From: Fidelibacterota bacterium
GTDB lineage: Bacteria > Fidelibacterota > UBA8477 > JABMPR01
Length of the DNA stretch: 32,351 nt
Direction: 5' to 3'
Assembly (NCBI GenBank): GCA_016845065.1
Contig: JAERTG010000173.1
Coordinates: forward strand, 1-32,351
Part shown: in pieces, positions 1 through 8,901 of the stretch
Numbering within the stretch: position 1 is the first letter of the stretch
Layout of the letters: each line of letters opens with the position of its first letter
Program-made: the position numbers and the translations under genes
Notes under the pieces: generated by a model
Database searches by the model: none
What the model saw: the letters and a program-made list of their open reading frames with translations, nothing else
What the model was told of the DNA's origin: nothing

Positions 1-121
1 TTTCGGCGGTTCACCACGTTAAAACAGGCTTGCAGTAGTCGATATCTGCTGGGGTTCACCCATAAACGATGTTCCAGCTTGATAAATATCGATAGTACCT
101 TATTTTTGCTTGGTGAAAACG

Positions 122-580
122 ATGATGATTGGCTTCCAGACAAATTTAAACCGCGGATTCTCACTATTGGAGTTGATGGTCGTCATTGTGGTTATCGCAG
201 TACTCACAGGTATTGCTATGCCCATATACAGCTCCAGTATCAAGAAGGCCAAGATGGCCGAAGCAGACGCTGCCCTTGGTACGATACGGTCCCAGTTACG
301 CATCTATTATGCTGAGTATGGTGAGTATCCAGATGGGTCTGAGGCTACTGTTATCGATGCCGACTGGAGCCATTTTAAGGCTGGTGAGCTCAATGGTTCA
401 CACTTTGCAGATGAATCCTATTCCTATACAAAATTAAGTGAAAACTGGTATCAAATAAGGTGTGCCGGTGGAGAAGTACTCGATTATGATCGCACACTTG
501 ATCAGGATGGGAATTTTGGGCAAACCACTCTCTCTGGTGGTTTCTGGGCCATCTTTTTAGGTTGGCTGGGTTGGGGTTGA
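122..580 (+). CDS. Type IV pilin-like protein (prepilin)
   Basis: The N-terminus has a class III prepilin signal: a short leader ending in Gly12, then FSLLELMVVIVVIAVLTGI, with the conserved Glu at mature position 5 (residue 17). A prepilin peptidase would cut after Gly12 and methylate Phe13. The rest resembles a small GspG/PilE-type pilin head (a helix with AEADAALGTIRSQLRIYYAEYGEYPDG, then a beta region). I chose ATG 122 because GGTGA at 112-116 is well spaced from it; in-frame TTG 110 and GTG 113 are alternatives. About 152 residues, normal for a pilin. The C-terminus is oddly hydrophobic (SGGFWAIFLGWLGWG). No other pilus or type II secretion gene lies in the window, so whether it serves a pilus, a pseudopilus or another filament cannot be told. 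Confidence 0.85.
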   Translation: MMIGFQTNLNRGFSLLELMVVIVVIAVLTGIAMPIYSSSIKKAKMAEADAALGTIRSQLRIYYAEYGEYPDGSEATVIDADWSHFKAGELNGSHFADESYSYTKLSENWYQIRCAGGEVLDYDRTLDQDGNFGQTTLSGGFWAIFLGWLGWG

Positions 581-699
581 TACCGATTCAGGTATAGGTG
601 CTAGAAGCAACCAGATGCTTTCTTAATCTCTGCCGACAACAGAATAGCCAATAGTCACAAAAATTTTAACTCTGGGTAGTCTCAGAATTTAACATTCCA

Positions 700-1515
700 T
701 CATTTGCCTAGTATCCATTTCATCCCCTGGCGGAAAGCCTGGGGAGCAGCTGAGAAATGACCCACACTATCCAATGTGACTGTATTTAGATCCCAGGGAC
801 GTTGCTCCTCTGAGTTCCAGTGTTCCATCCATTTTAGAGCAGGTCCACGAAAACGAGAGTCATCATCACCTGCGCTGGAAACAAATAATTTGGATTGAGT
901 CACTTGATCGCTTTTTGATTGAAGGAAGAAATCCAAATTCCTGTGCAGGGCGGGATTACTGGCAATATAGCCCTTAAACATGTCGGGTGAGGTCTGAGCC
1001 GCGTATAGGACAAACTGCCCACCAATAGACTGACCAAAGATGATGCGCTGAGATTTGTCAACGGCATAATTCATCTCAATGAAGGGGAATAGCTTCGTAT
1101 TCAGAAATGTCTTAAACTTGTCTGCACCTCCCCAAAAAGATCGTGAAGCGGCCGGCGCTGTATAGTCTCGACTCCGGTTGTTGCCTTTCTTCCAGTCATT
1201 TGTTCCGTAAGATATTCCGACGATAACAAGCTCAGGCAATTCCTCCTCCAAAAAAAGATATCGATAATATGCTCCAAGGAGAGGAAAGGTAATTCCGCCA
1301 TCCAGGAGATATACAACGGGGTATTGTTTTCCAGCTACAGCAATTTCAGGGGATCTAATAAAAATGTGATAGTCTTGATCCAGCTCCTCATCATAAAGCT
1401 TATGATAGGACGTCTCGCCTAAACTTTGTAACGCTCCGAAATCTGCTTCCTGGGAATGACCGACATTACCTAGGATTATAGAAAACAATATCGATAGGTT
1501 CTTCAGTATGCGCAC
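700..1515 (-). CDS. Secreted alpha/beta-hydrolase, putative esterase (esterase D/Fes-like)
   Basis: A 271-residue protein with a signal peptide (about residues 1-21) and the fold of the putative-esterase family (PF00756 type: esterase D, enterochelin esterase, mycolyltransferase). Visible features are the YPVVYLLDGG strand and oxyanion region (66-74), the nucleophile elbow GQSIGG with Ser163, an acidic cluster SSAGDDDSRF (about 214-222) likely holding the acid, and the catalytic His in SVGHFSAAP (His253). It starts at GTG, with GAGGAG five bases upstream. It is probably periplasmic and hydrolyses an ester or thioester; the substrate is not evident. It converges with the pilin and has its own upstream region shared with the TonB receptor. 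Confidence 0.85.
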   Translation of the reverse strand: MRILKNLSILFSIILGNVGHSQEADFGALQSLGETSYHKLYDEELDQDYHIFIRSPEIAVAGKQYPVVYLLDGGITFPLLGAYYRYLFLEEELPELVIVGISYGTNDWKKGNNRSRDYTAPAASRSFWGGADKFKTFLNTKLFPFIEMNYAVDKSQRIIFGQSIGGQFVLYAAQTSPDMFKGYIASNPALHRNLDFFLQSKSDQVTQSKLFVSSAGDDDSRFRGPALKWMEHWNSEEQRPWDLNTVTLDSVGHFSAAPQAFRQGMKWILGK

Positions 1516-1931
1516 CTTGGCTCCTCTTCCACCCCCACATTTCTCAGTTGATAAGATAGATATTTACGCTCATTGAGTGTTATAAAGTTGAATCTTCTAG
1601 AGGCCCCATATATCTATCCAATTTTTTGTGCTATTACATAGTGAAACTGCTGAAAATTAGCATTGAAAAACCCATAATCCTGCTTTTCTACATTCAGCCC
1701 TACCTTGTTATTCAGGATTACAGACTTCAAGCACGTATCAACAACTGAACAATTTGATATTGACAACTAGTACGCGTCATGTAGGTTGCGGCTGTGAAAA
1801 CAATGAGCTTACTTTGTACTATTCTGTCCATTGACATTGCAGATCAACATCAAGCTGATACTCATGATTTGTGTGATGGATACTTCAATTATCTCAGAAA
1901 TAGCTCGCCCATTATTTAAAAGGATATACCC
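1516..1931. other. Divergent intergenic region with an inverted repeat
   Basis: 416 bases between the leftward esterase and the rightward TonB receptor, so it must carry both promoters. It holds no convincing gene. A perfect 8-base inverted repeat, TAATCCTG at 1675-1682 and CAGGATTA at 1713-1720, is separated by 30 bases. TTGACA hexamers occur at 1760-1765 and 1831-1836, but neither has a good -10 at 16-18 bases. AAGGATATACCC in front of ATG 1932 is the receptor's ribosome site. No known riboswitch motif was recognised. Confidence 0.4.
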
Positions 1932-4103
1932 ATGCTCAAATCTTACAGCACACTATTTGTGCTCATGCTATACACTTCAGTTTTTGGTCAAAACAAATTT
2001 ACAGCAACCATTTACGACGAGGAACACGGGGAAGCCCTGGTTGGAGCCAATGCCTTCGTAAAAGGAACAACCCTGGGTGCTAGTTCTGATTTAGATGGAT
2101 ATGTGGAGATACAGAATATTCCCAACGGTAATCACGTCATTGTTTTTAGTTATATCGGGTACGAAGAAAGCTCTTCGATGTTCAGCTTTCCCCTCTCACA
2201 AGAAAAACCCCTCGATGTGTTCCTTCATCATGATGAGGGACACACTGAGGAAGTCCATGTTTCAGCCACACGATCTAGTCGGACTATTGCCGATATCCCA
2301 ACCCGTATTGAAGCGATTTCAGGTGAAGAGCTCAATGAAAAGGGCAATATGAAGCCAGGTGATATTCGCATGTTACTCAATGAAAGCACTGGAATTCAAA
2401 CTCAACAGACTTCAGCTACATCATATAATTCAAGCATTCGTATTCAGGGTCTGGATGGCAAGTATACCCAAATATTGAAAGATGGATTTCCCCTATATTC
2501 AGGATTCTCTGGAGGTCTGAGCCTTTTACAAATAGTCCCCCTTGATTTATCTCAGGTTGAAGTGATCAAGGGAGCTTCATCAACTCTCCATGGTGGTGGT
2601 GCAATCGCAGGGTTGGTAAACCTGGTCTCCAAGACTCCTTCAGAGAAAAGAGAGTTGAATTTCTTACTAAATGCAACTTCAGCCATGGGCCTTGATGCCA
2701 GCGCTTTTTTCGCCCAGAAAACTGAAAAAATTGGTACAACCATATTTGCTTCATATAATCTGGGTACAGCGTATGATCCAGCTGATATCGGATTAACTAC
2801 TATTCCAGAATTCAAACGGTATACGCTAAATCCCAAACTATTTGTTTATTTTTCAGACAAGACAATCCTGGATGTTGGATTCAATACTACACTGGAGAAT
2901 CGTATAGGCGGCGATCTTGATTACATTGAAGGAAATCAGGATAGTATACATTCCTATTTTGAGGAAAATGAAACCACCCGTTTTAGTACCCAAATCGGAT
3001 TGGTACACCAGCAATCTGATGCCTCCAAGTTTTCCCTGAAAAACAGCTTTAGTTATTACGACCGAACCCTGGCAGCTCCAGGGCACACCTTTGCAGGCAT
3101 CCAGAATTCATCATTTAGCGAAATCAATTACAGCCGAGAAAGCAATAGCTTTGAGTGGGTTACTGGTCTGAATATCTGGACAGATCAATTCGAACAAAAT
3201 CAACCCGATACTATCACAGGTGTGGATTATGAGCACCTCACATTGGGAGCATTTATTCAAAGCACGTGGAACGCTTCGGAGCGATTGAACTTTGAAACAG
3301 GTCTACGCGTCGATCATCAGAATGATTATGGAAATTTCGTATTACCCCGCCTTGCAGTACTCTTGAAAATGAATGATAAATTAGTAGTGCGTGCTGGCGG
3401 TGGTCTTGGGTACAAAACACCCAGTGTATTTACCGAAGATGCCGAGCGACTACAGTTCAGAGATGTGCTGCCCATAAATGTAGCCAATACAAATGCCGAG
3501 GAATCTCTGGGTACCAATTTCGATATAAACTATCGTACTCCACTGACTGATGAGATTTCACTCAGTATCAATTCACTCCTTTTTTATACACGCATAGATG
3601 ACCCTATCCTGCTGGGAGCGAACGGTTCAGGACAATATGAATTCAGCCAGCCCGATGGAGTTATTGATACCAGAGGAATCGAGACAAACATCAAGCTCTC
3701 ATACGATCACTTCAAACTATTTATTGGGTATACTCTCGCTGATGTTCAGCAACACTATAACGAAACATCCACGACCTTTCCCCTGGTATCAAAACACCGG
3801 CTGAACAATGTTTTGATGTATGAAAAGCACGATGATGTAAGGATAGGCTTGGAAGCGTACTACTTTAGTCCTCAGGATTTAAATGATGGCAGTACCAGTA
3901 AGGAGTATTGGATACTCGGTTTAATGACTGAGAAAATGTGGGAAGATTTCTCGCTATTTTTGAACTTTGAAAATTTCCTAGATACACGTCAATCAAAGTT
4001 AGGTGTTGTATATACCGGGTCCCTATCTGATCCGCAGTTCAACGATATTTATGCCCCAGTGGATGGTTTTGTCATTAATGGTGGTTTAAAAATCAGATTT
4101 TAG
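1932..4103 (+). CDS. TonB-dependent outer-membrane receptor
   Basis: A 723-residue receptor. Order: signal peptide (1-20, ending VFGQ), a carboxypeptidase-regulatory-like beta-sandwich (about 22-107, with GEALVGANAFVKGTTLGASS and DGYVEIQNIPNG), a TonB plug (about 115-235, with SIRIQGLDGKYTQILKDGFP and VEVIKGASSTLHGGGAIAGL), then the 22-strand barrel, ending in Phe as outer-membrane proteins do. The plug resembles FepA/CirA-type receptors, which import chelated metals or other large ligands. There is no SusD partner or iron operator in view, so the ligand is unknown. It lies about 200 bases upstream of the hydroxylase-P450 operon on the same strand and could feed or be served by it, but that is only positional. 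Confidence 0.93.
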   Translation: MLKSYSTLFVLMLYTSVFGQNKFTATIYDEEHGEALVGANAFVKGTTLGASSDLDGYVEIQNIPNGNHVIVFSYIGYEESSSMFSFPLSQEKPLDVFLHHDEGHTEEVHVSATRSSRTIADIPTRIEAISGEELNEKGNMKPGDIRMLLNESTGIQTQQTSATSYNSSIRIQGLDGKYTQILKDGFPLYSGFSGGLSLLQIVPLDLSQVEVIKGASSTLHGGGAIAGLVNLVSKTPSEKRELNFLLNATSAMGLDASAFFAQKTEKIGTTIFASYNLGTAYDPADIGLTTIPEFKRYTLNPKLFVYFSDKTILDVGFNTTLENRIGGDLDYIEGNQDSIHSYFEENETTRFSTQIGLVHQQSDASKFSLKNSFSYYDRTLAAPGHTFAGIQNSSFSEINYSRESNSFEWVTGLNIWTDQFEQNQPDTITGVDYEHLTLGAFIQSTWNASERLNFETGLRVDHQNDYGNFVLPRLAVLLKMNDKLVVRAGGGLGYKTPSVFTEDAERLQFRDVLPINVANTNAEESLGTNFDINYRTPLTDEISLSINSLLFYTRIDDPILLGANGSGQYEFSQPDGVIDTRGIETNIKLSYDHFKLFIGYTLADVQQHYNETSTTFPLVSKHRLNNVLMYEKHDDVRIGLEAYYFSPQDLNDGSTSKEYWILGLMTEKMWEDFSLFLNFENFLDTRQSKLGVVYTGSLSDPQFNDIYAPVDGFVINGGLKIRF

Positions 4104-4300
4104 ACTGCTGGGAGCGAAACCAGACTTAATCCTGAACAAAATTTACTCCTCACCCTTCTCCTTATTGCCTGGAGTGATTGTGATGTTCGCATAATCTATT
4201 GTGGCCAGAAGAGCCTTTCTTATCTTCAGGTCGAATCTTACTAAATAACGCACACACCTTTGCGATCGACTGGGTTGGAGATCAACGGGAGAGGAACTAT

Positions 4301-5086
4301 ATGACTACGACTATTGAGACATACGAAATTCCCAATAAATACAAGAAGCAATTGATTCCCCTTCATAATTTTTCCTGGGGCCGTTTTATTCTGGGATTAG
4401 CGTTTTTTGGACTCCTAATATTTGTCTTTTTTATGCCCCTTAATACGGGTTCAACATCCATCATCGTATTGGCTGCAATAATAAACACCTTTATCATCAG
4501 CTCTCTCTTTGAATGGTTGGTCCATGGAATCATTTATCACGCACCCATCACTGGACTAAAGTTCATTTACCGTATCCATGCCATCCACCATTTTAAAGTC
4601 TTTCCCATTACTAATTATGTGCAATACAAGACTCCTTATGAGCATATGTATTTCGATCCCCAGCTCAAGACATGGCGCATGGCCGAAACCTTTATGGAAG
4701 AATTCAAGCTGAAGGGAGCTCAGGTGGGAATGCACTTTTTAATCAGTATTTTTGCCCTCATCATTCCAACCTGGTTCATCACATCAAGCCTTCTATACAC
4801 GGGAACAACAATCGTTGCCTCAGGATTCATCGCTTACTGGCTGGCCAGTGTCCATGGTGCAATACACTCACCAAAAGACCGCTGGTTTGAGCGTATGAGT
4901 TGGTTTCAATGGTTGAACCGCCACCACTATGTTCACCATATCGACGTGGGTGCAAACGTCAACTTCATGCTACCTCTTGGTGATTTTGTTTTTGGAAGCC
5001 GCAAATCCAAGCTCACTGAAGAGGATGAAGCTAATAATCCGACTTTTGATGAGGTTTATCCAAATCTGGCCCTGAAAGAGGTATGA
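4301..5086 (+). CDS. Fatty acid hydroxylase/sterol desaturase superfamily membrane protein
   Basis: A 261-residue integral membrane di-iron oxygenase candidate. The His boxes of the family are all visible: H75xxxxH80 (VHGIIYH), H93xxH96H97 (HAIHHF), H185xxxH189, and H208H209xxH212H213 (RHHYVHHID), followed by GANVNFMLPLGDFVFGS, typical of this superfamily's C-terminus. Hydrophobic segments lie near 26-46, 50-70, 140-165 and 165-185. Start at ATG 4301 is supported by GGGAGAGGA just upstream; an in-frame extension back to 4199 has no ribosome site. Family members hydroxylate or desaturate lipids, sterols or carotenoids. First gene of a four-gene operon; it overlaps the next by ATGA. Confidence 0.88.
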   Translation: MTTTIETYEIPNKYKKQLIPLHNFSWGRFILGLAFFGLLIFVFFMPLNTGSTSIIVLAAIINTFIISSLFEWLVHGIIYHAPITGLKFIYRIHAIHHFKVFPITNYVQYKTPYEHMYFDPQLKTWRMAETFMEEFKLKGAQVGMHFLISIFALIIPTWFITSSLLYTGTTIVASGFIAYWLASVHGAIHSPKDRWFERMSWFQWLNRHHYVHHIDVGANVNFMLPLGDFVFGSRKSKLTEEDEANNPTFDEVYPNLALKEV

Positions 5087-6522
5087 CATATTTCAGTATT
5101 GGCCTGATAGTTTTCTGGCCACTTTCACTTTGGTTATATTCCTTATTTCTGCGCTATAGGAAAACATCTTCTGGGCGTTTTGAGCTCCAGTCTGTGGGAC
5201 AGGATCTCTGGCTGTATCGCGGTCATTTTTCAAACTCGGTTGTGGCTAGATTTCCCTCCTGTTTTCTCGTAGTTGATACCCAGGTTTCACCTGGAGCCGC
5301 TCGGAAAATGAAAAAGGAAATTTCCAAAATTGCCAAACTTCCCATCAAGTATGTTGTCAATACTCACCACCATGGAGATCATACCGGCGGTAACGGAGAA
5401 TTCAATGATGCCGTGATCATTTCCGCTGAAAAAACCAGGGAATGGTGTATCACCAAAGACAAACACCGCATTGAATATGCTGAAAGCTTTGGCTTGATTT
5501 ATGATCAGATCCACGAAATTACGCTTCCAACCGAAACCTTTGGAGGAAACCATTCTCTTACTATCGATGGAGAACGTGTGGACCTTTTACATCTTGGTGC
5601 CGGGGAGACTGAAGATGCAATAGTAGTCCACTTCCCCTCACGGATGGCTGTAGCTGTTGGGGATAGTGTTGTCGTTAAAGATTTTCCCTTTATGGGTGCG
5701 CCAATTCATGATGAAGGTCTGAGAGATGATGGCAAATGGAGTGAGCTTCTTGAAAATATCGCCAAGTTGAATCCGAATATTTTGCTTCCTGGCCACGGTC
5801 CCTACTTGAAAGGAAGACAGGAGATACAGGCGCGACTCTTTTTATTGCGAGACCTGTTTCAGGACTTATTCCTGGCAACAAAAAAAGCGCTTGGGGAAAC
5901 CAGTATCATTCCTGAGGTCATCAGGCGTGTTAAGATTGATCTCACTGCTTACCGGAATCATCAAGACTTGCAAGACAATGTTCTTGGATTTGAGTTTGGC
6001 ATCTACAAAGCGCTTAATGGGATTCTTCCCGATAGAGAGGGCAAAGGGTGGTGGCTAGATCTAAAACCCAGTGTGGTGACGGATGATCCTCTGATTGAGG
6101 AGCTGTTGCAGGAGGAAAAATATGGAGAACTGGCATATTATTATATGTCTCAGACAAATCGTTTTAAAATTAAGGTAGAGGCCACTGAATACGGTGTCCT
6201 TGCCCAGGCGGCGGCTCGCAAGCAATTGTCAATTGATCCGAATGAGCCCAATGCCTTGCTTGTTTTGGGTGTGTATGAGGCCTTCAGTAATGTTTTCCTT
6301 TGCCAGGAGAACCCGTTAGCCATCCAGCGTTTAGAACAAGTCCTGAACTCAGCAAAAATTCCTCTCAGGAAACGACTTTTAGCGGCTGCCATGCTCACCA
6401 GAACCCTTCAGGTCCACCAGGGGGAATGGCAAGCATTCAAGACTTTTGTTAAATCGTTACCCACACCACTCAACATCGTCCTGGCCCCTGCTTATCCCGT
6501 TTTAAAAGAGGCGTTTCGATGA
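5083..6522 (+). CDS. Membrane-anchored metallo-beta-lactamase-fold hydrolase with C-terminal helical domain
   Basis: 479 residues: an N-terminal membrane anchor (about 3-25), an MBL-fold domain (about 35-245) and a C-terminal helical, TPR-like or alkylsulfatase-dimerisation-like region (about 330-470). The metal motif H95xH97xD99H100 (THHHGDHTGG), bridging Asp194 (AVGDS) and His238 (PGHGP) are present. The motif that normally supplies a third His (GxxHTxGD) reads GAGETEDA, with Glu where His is usual; Glu variants exist in some MBL subfamilies. It is probably a hydrolase for an ester, lactone, thioester or sulfate ester. ATGA overlaps at both ends show translational coupling to the hydroxylase and the methyltransferase, so it should act in the same pathway. 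Confidence 0.85.
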   Translation: MTYFSIGLIVFWPLSLWLYSLFLRYRKTSSGRFELQSVGQDLWLYRGHFSNSVVARFPSCFLVVDTQVSPGAARKMKKEISKIAKLPIKYVVNTHHHGDHTGGNGEFNDAVIISAEKTREWCITKDKHRIEYAESFGLIYDQIHEITLPTETFGGNHSLTIDGERVDLLHLGAGETEDAIVVHFPSRMAVAVGDSVVVKDFPFMGAPIHDEGLRDDGKWSELLENIAKLNPNILLPGHGPYLKGRQEIQARLFLLRDLFQDLFLATKKALGETSIIPEVIRRVKIDLTAYRNHQDLQDNVLGFEFGIYKALNGILPDREGKGWWLDLKPSVVTDDPLIEELLQEEKYGELAYYYMSQTNRFKIKVEATEYGVLAQAAARKQLSIDPNEPNALLVLGVYEAFSNVFLCQENPLAIQRLEQVLNSAKIPLRKRLLAAAMLTRTLQVHQGEWQAFKTFVKSLPTPLNIVLAPAYPVLKEAFR

Positions 6523-7349
6523 GCTCCTCATTGATTGCAACAGCAAATGCCATCTTTCGCTATTATGAGGGTCAGAACCACGTGCACCCAATTCTAGTAG
6601 ATGATTACTCCATTACACTGGCACCCCAATTCAACCGGATCAAGTCGGTGGTTGCTGCAGCAGAGAAATCGTCCTTTGTTAATAAGATTTTGACTCCCTT
6701 GCAAACTGTCCACTGCATTAGACACGCCAGTCTTGATCAACTCTTTCTTCGCGAGCTGGCCCGAATCCAGGCCGCACAGGTGGTTGTTTTGGGCGCTGGC
6801 TTGGACTCTAGAAGGCTTCGGTTCAGCGACCTGCTTAATGGTGTTGTCTGGATCGAAGTTGATAGGGATGGCCAACAGGATCAGAAGAAAAGCCACTTTG
6901 AATCAAATTATCCTGAACTTGATATCAGGTTTATCAGCAAGGATCTTGATCATGACATGGGACCCATGTTTTGGGGTGAGGCCAATCTAGATCCTGATCT
7001 GCCGACAATTATAATCGCTGAAGGGCTAATTCATTATCTCCAGCGGGAGATTTATAGTGCTCTTTTAGATAGTTTTCAATTTTTTAAGGGTCATCAAAGT
7101 TTCATTTTCAGTTTTATCACCCCAGCGATGGTCAGGAAAGCCCGCGTATCCCTTAAGTTTCTATTTGGGTATTTCCAGGAGATACCATCCTTATTCCTTT
7201 CTGAGAGCGAGATGGAATCGATTCTTTTGGAGTGTGGATTTACAGGGGTGGAAATTCTGAAACTAGCTGACCAGATAGAGCAGTTTGCCCCACAGGCCAT
7301 CGACCGGGATATGAATGTCTCCCAATATGTGGGACTGGCCACGAAATGA
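6519..7349 (+). CDS. SAM-dependent methyltransferase, leucine carboxyl methyltransferase (LCMT) family
   Basis: 276 residues. The SAM-binding region VVVLGAGLDSRRLRF, then VVWIEVDRDGQQDQKK, and later IIIAEGLIHYLQREIY, match the LCMT/PPM family (PF04072), whose bacterial members methylate carboxyl or hydroxyl groups on small molecules such as polyketide or lipid intermediates. ATG 6519 overlaps the MBL stop by ATGA. The P450 follows 10 bases after its stop. Its place between a hydrolase and two oxygenases suggests it caps a carboxylate or hydroxyl made in this pathway; the substrate is not visible. Confidence 0.87.
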   Translation: MSSSLIATANAIFRYYEGQNHVHPILVDDYSITLAPQFNRIKSVVAAAEKSSFVNKILTPLQTVHCIRHASLDQLFLRELARIQAAQVVVLGAGLDSRRLRFSDLLNGVVWIEVDRDGQQDQKKSHFESNYPELDIRFISKDLDHDMGPMFWGEANLDPDLPTIIIAEGLIHYLQREIYSALLDSFQFFKGHQSFIFSFITPAMVRKARVSLKFLFGYFQEIPSLFLSESEMESILLECGFTGVEILKLADQIEQFAPQAIDRDMNVSQYVGLATK

Positions 7350-7359
7350 GGATGTAAGA

Positions 7360-8631
7360 ATGGGCATTGCCAGGCTCCCTGGACTTCCCTTCATTGGGAA
7401 TCTTCTTCAAATGCGTGATACCCTGGGTCTCCTTGAAAAAGTGAGACGTATGGAGGCCAGGTTTGTGCAAACACGATTGGGACCCTACACAACTTATTTT
7501 CTATGGGACAAGGAGACTGCAGCAGAAATCCTTCACAATCGTCAAGGGCTGTTCATCAAGGGACCCACCCTGAGAAAATTTGCCAGACCAATTTTAGGAA
7601 ATGGAATTATCCCTGCCAGGGATGAAGATGCAAAAAGGCAACGAGAAGTTGTCAGCAGAGCCTTTTCATCTGGGTTTGATGATCATTACATCAAGATTTT
7701 TATAGAAAATACTCAAAGGATGTGTCAAGATTGGGAAAGAAAAGGAGCAGTTCTTCTTGAGCGGGAAATGACCAAGCTCAGTCTCGATCTCCTGGGAAAA
7801 ACCCTCCTGGCAACCGATTTTTCCCAGTACGAGGGAAAAATGATGAACGCCACAGAGGCTATGTACGAATACATCATTGGGTGTATGAAGAATCCATTTA
7901 TCACGAATATCAACATTCCATATGGCCGTTTCAAAAAAGCCAAACAGTCGCTGAACGTCTTTCACCAAATTTTGGAGGATATCTTGATCAATATGGAAGA
8001 TCGAGAAAAGGGAGCATTCCTCAAGGATGTCTCTCTCCTCTCCCCTCAAGATTATAAGGATATGGTACTCAATATTTTCTTTGCCGGACATGAGACCACA
8101 TCAACATGTCTCTTTTGGACGGTTTCCCTACTACTCCAGCACCCGGATGCATATGCTGAAGTCAAATCTGAAGTCTGCGGACTCGCGGAAGATGAGTTGA
8201 CCTCATTCATCAAAAAATCAGATAGTTTTTTAGCCCAGGTTATACTTGAATCCATGAGACTTTACCCACCGGTTCATACGGTTGGAAGGGAGCTTACAGT
8301 CTCAAGTGAAGTTTGTGGTGAATCCTTTCGCAAGGGGGATTTATTTGTGGTGAGTCTCTATCTTATGGGTAGGAATCCCGATACCTATAGCAATCCATCA
8401 AGCTTCGAGCCCCATCGCTTTGATGATGCTAGCCTGCAGGGTGAGATGATGCCCTATTCAATCGGACCTAGGGCATGTCTGGGAAAACATTTTGCTGACA
8501 TTGAATTGCGTGCAGTTATGCTCACTATTTTGCGTTCTGTGGACCTGGTAGGTTTGGGAAAGATTCAGCAAAATTTGAAGTTTTATGTAACGCTCAGACC
8601 ACAATCAGACATCACCTTAACAATTAATTAA
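7360..8631 (+). CDS. Cytochrome P450 monooxygenase
   Basis: A 423-residue P450 with all the landmarks: proline-rich start LPGLPFIGNLLQ, I-helix oxygen-binding motif AGHET (242-246), K-helix ExxR (Glu297/Arg300 in ESMRLYPP), FEPHRF, and the heme loop YSIGPRACLGKHFA with the thiolate ligand Cys373. There is no N-terminal membrane helix, so it is probably soluble. I prefer ATG 7360 because GAGGA lies just upstream; the in-frame 7315 start would overlap the methyltransferase by 35 bases and lacks a ribosome site. No ferredoxin or reductase gene is adjacent, so electrons must come from elsewhere. Last gene of the operon; no clear terminator follows. Confidence 0.94.
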   Translation: MGIARLPGLPFIGNLLQMRDTLGLLEKVRRMEARFVQTRLGPYTTYFLWDKETAAEILHNRQGLFIKGPTLRKFARPILGNGIIPARDEDAKRQREVVSRAFSSGFDDHYIKIFIENTQRMCQDWERKGAVLLEREMTKLSLDLLGKTLLATDFSQYEGKMMNATEAMYEYIIGCMKNPFITNINIPYGRFKKAKQSLNVFHQILEDILINMEDREKGAFLKDVSLLSPQDYKDMVLNIFFAGHETTSTCLFWTVSLLLQHPDAYAEVKSEVCGLAEDELTSFIKKSDSFLAQVILESMRLYPPVHTVGRELTVSSEVCGESFRKGDLFVVSLYLMGRNPDTYSNPSSFEPHRFDDASLQGEMMPYSIGPRACLGKHFADIELRAVMLTILRSVDLVGLGKIQQNLKFYVTLRPQSDITLTIN

Positions 8632-8901
8632 GCACAAGTTGAGAGTTCTCCGCCTGCCCCCGAAACTCAAGGACACTGGCGATCAATTCAGCGTAAAACA
8701 TACTGTAAGATACAATGATCAGTAATGTGCTCTGAACCATCCCCACTATCAAGTATCGTTGAAAGCAATTTTCTGTCCGCTCAATGACAGTCCCTTTTTC
8801 TGGTTTACCTATCTTGTCTTTCGATACGAGAAGGTGTCCTGAGTTTGTAGAATCATTGAATTGACAGGATAACCAAACATAAATAGAACGAGAGGATAAA
8901 T

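Noticed and set aside
1..315. Open frame 1 running from the window start through the pilin
   Set aside because: It overlaps the well-supported pilin in a different frame and its residues show no family pattern.
605..625. Short hairpin AAGCA/TGCTT followed by TCTT as a terminator for the pilin
   Set aside because: The stem is only 5 bp and AT-rich with a poor T run; not enough to call.
4199..4300. N-terminal extension of the fatty-acid-hydroxylase gene
   Set aside because: There is no ribosome site at 4199, the extra residues do not fit the family, and ATG 4301 has a strong site.
7315..7359. Earlier start for the P450 gene
   Set aside because: It would overlap the methyltransferase by 35 bases without a ribosome site; ATG 7360 gives the expected proline-rich N-terminus.
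8861..8889. TTGACA with TAGAAC 17 bases later, upstream of DoxX
   Set aside because: The implied start point would fall after the GAGAGG ribosome site, so it cannot be the main promoter.
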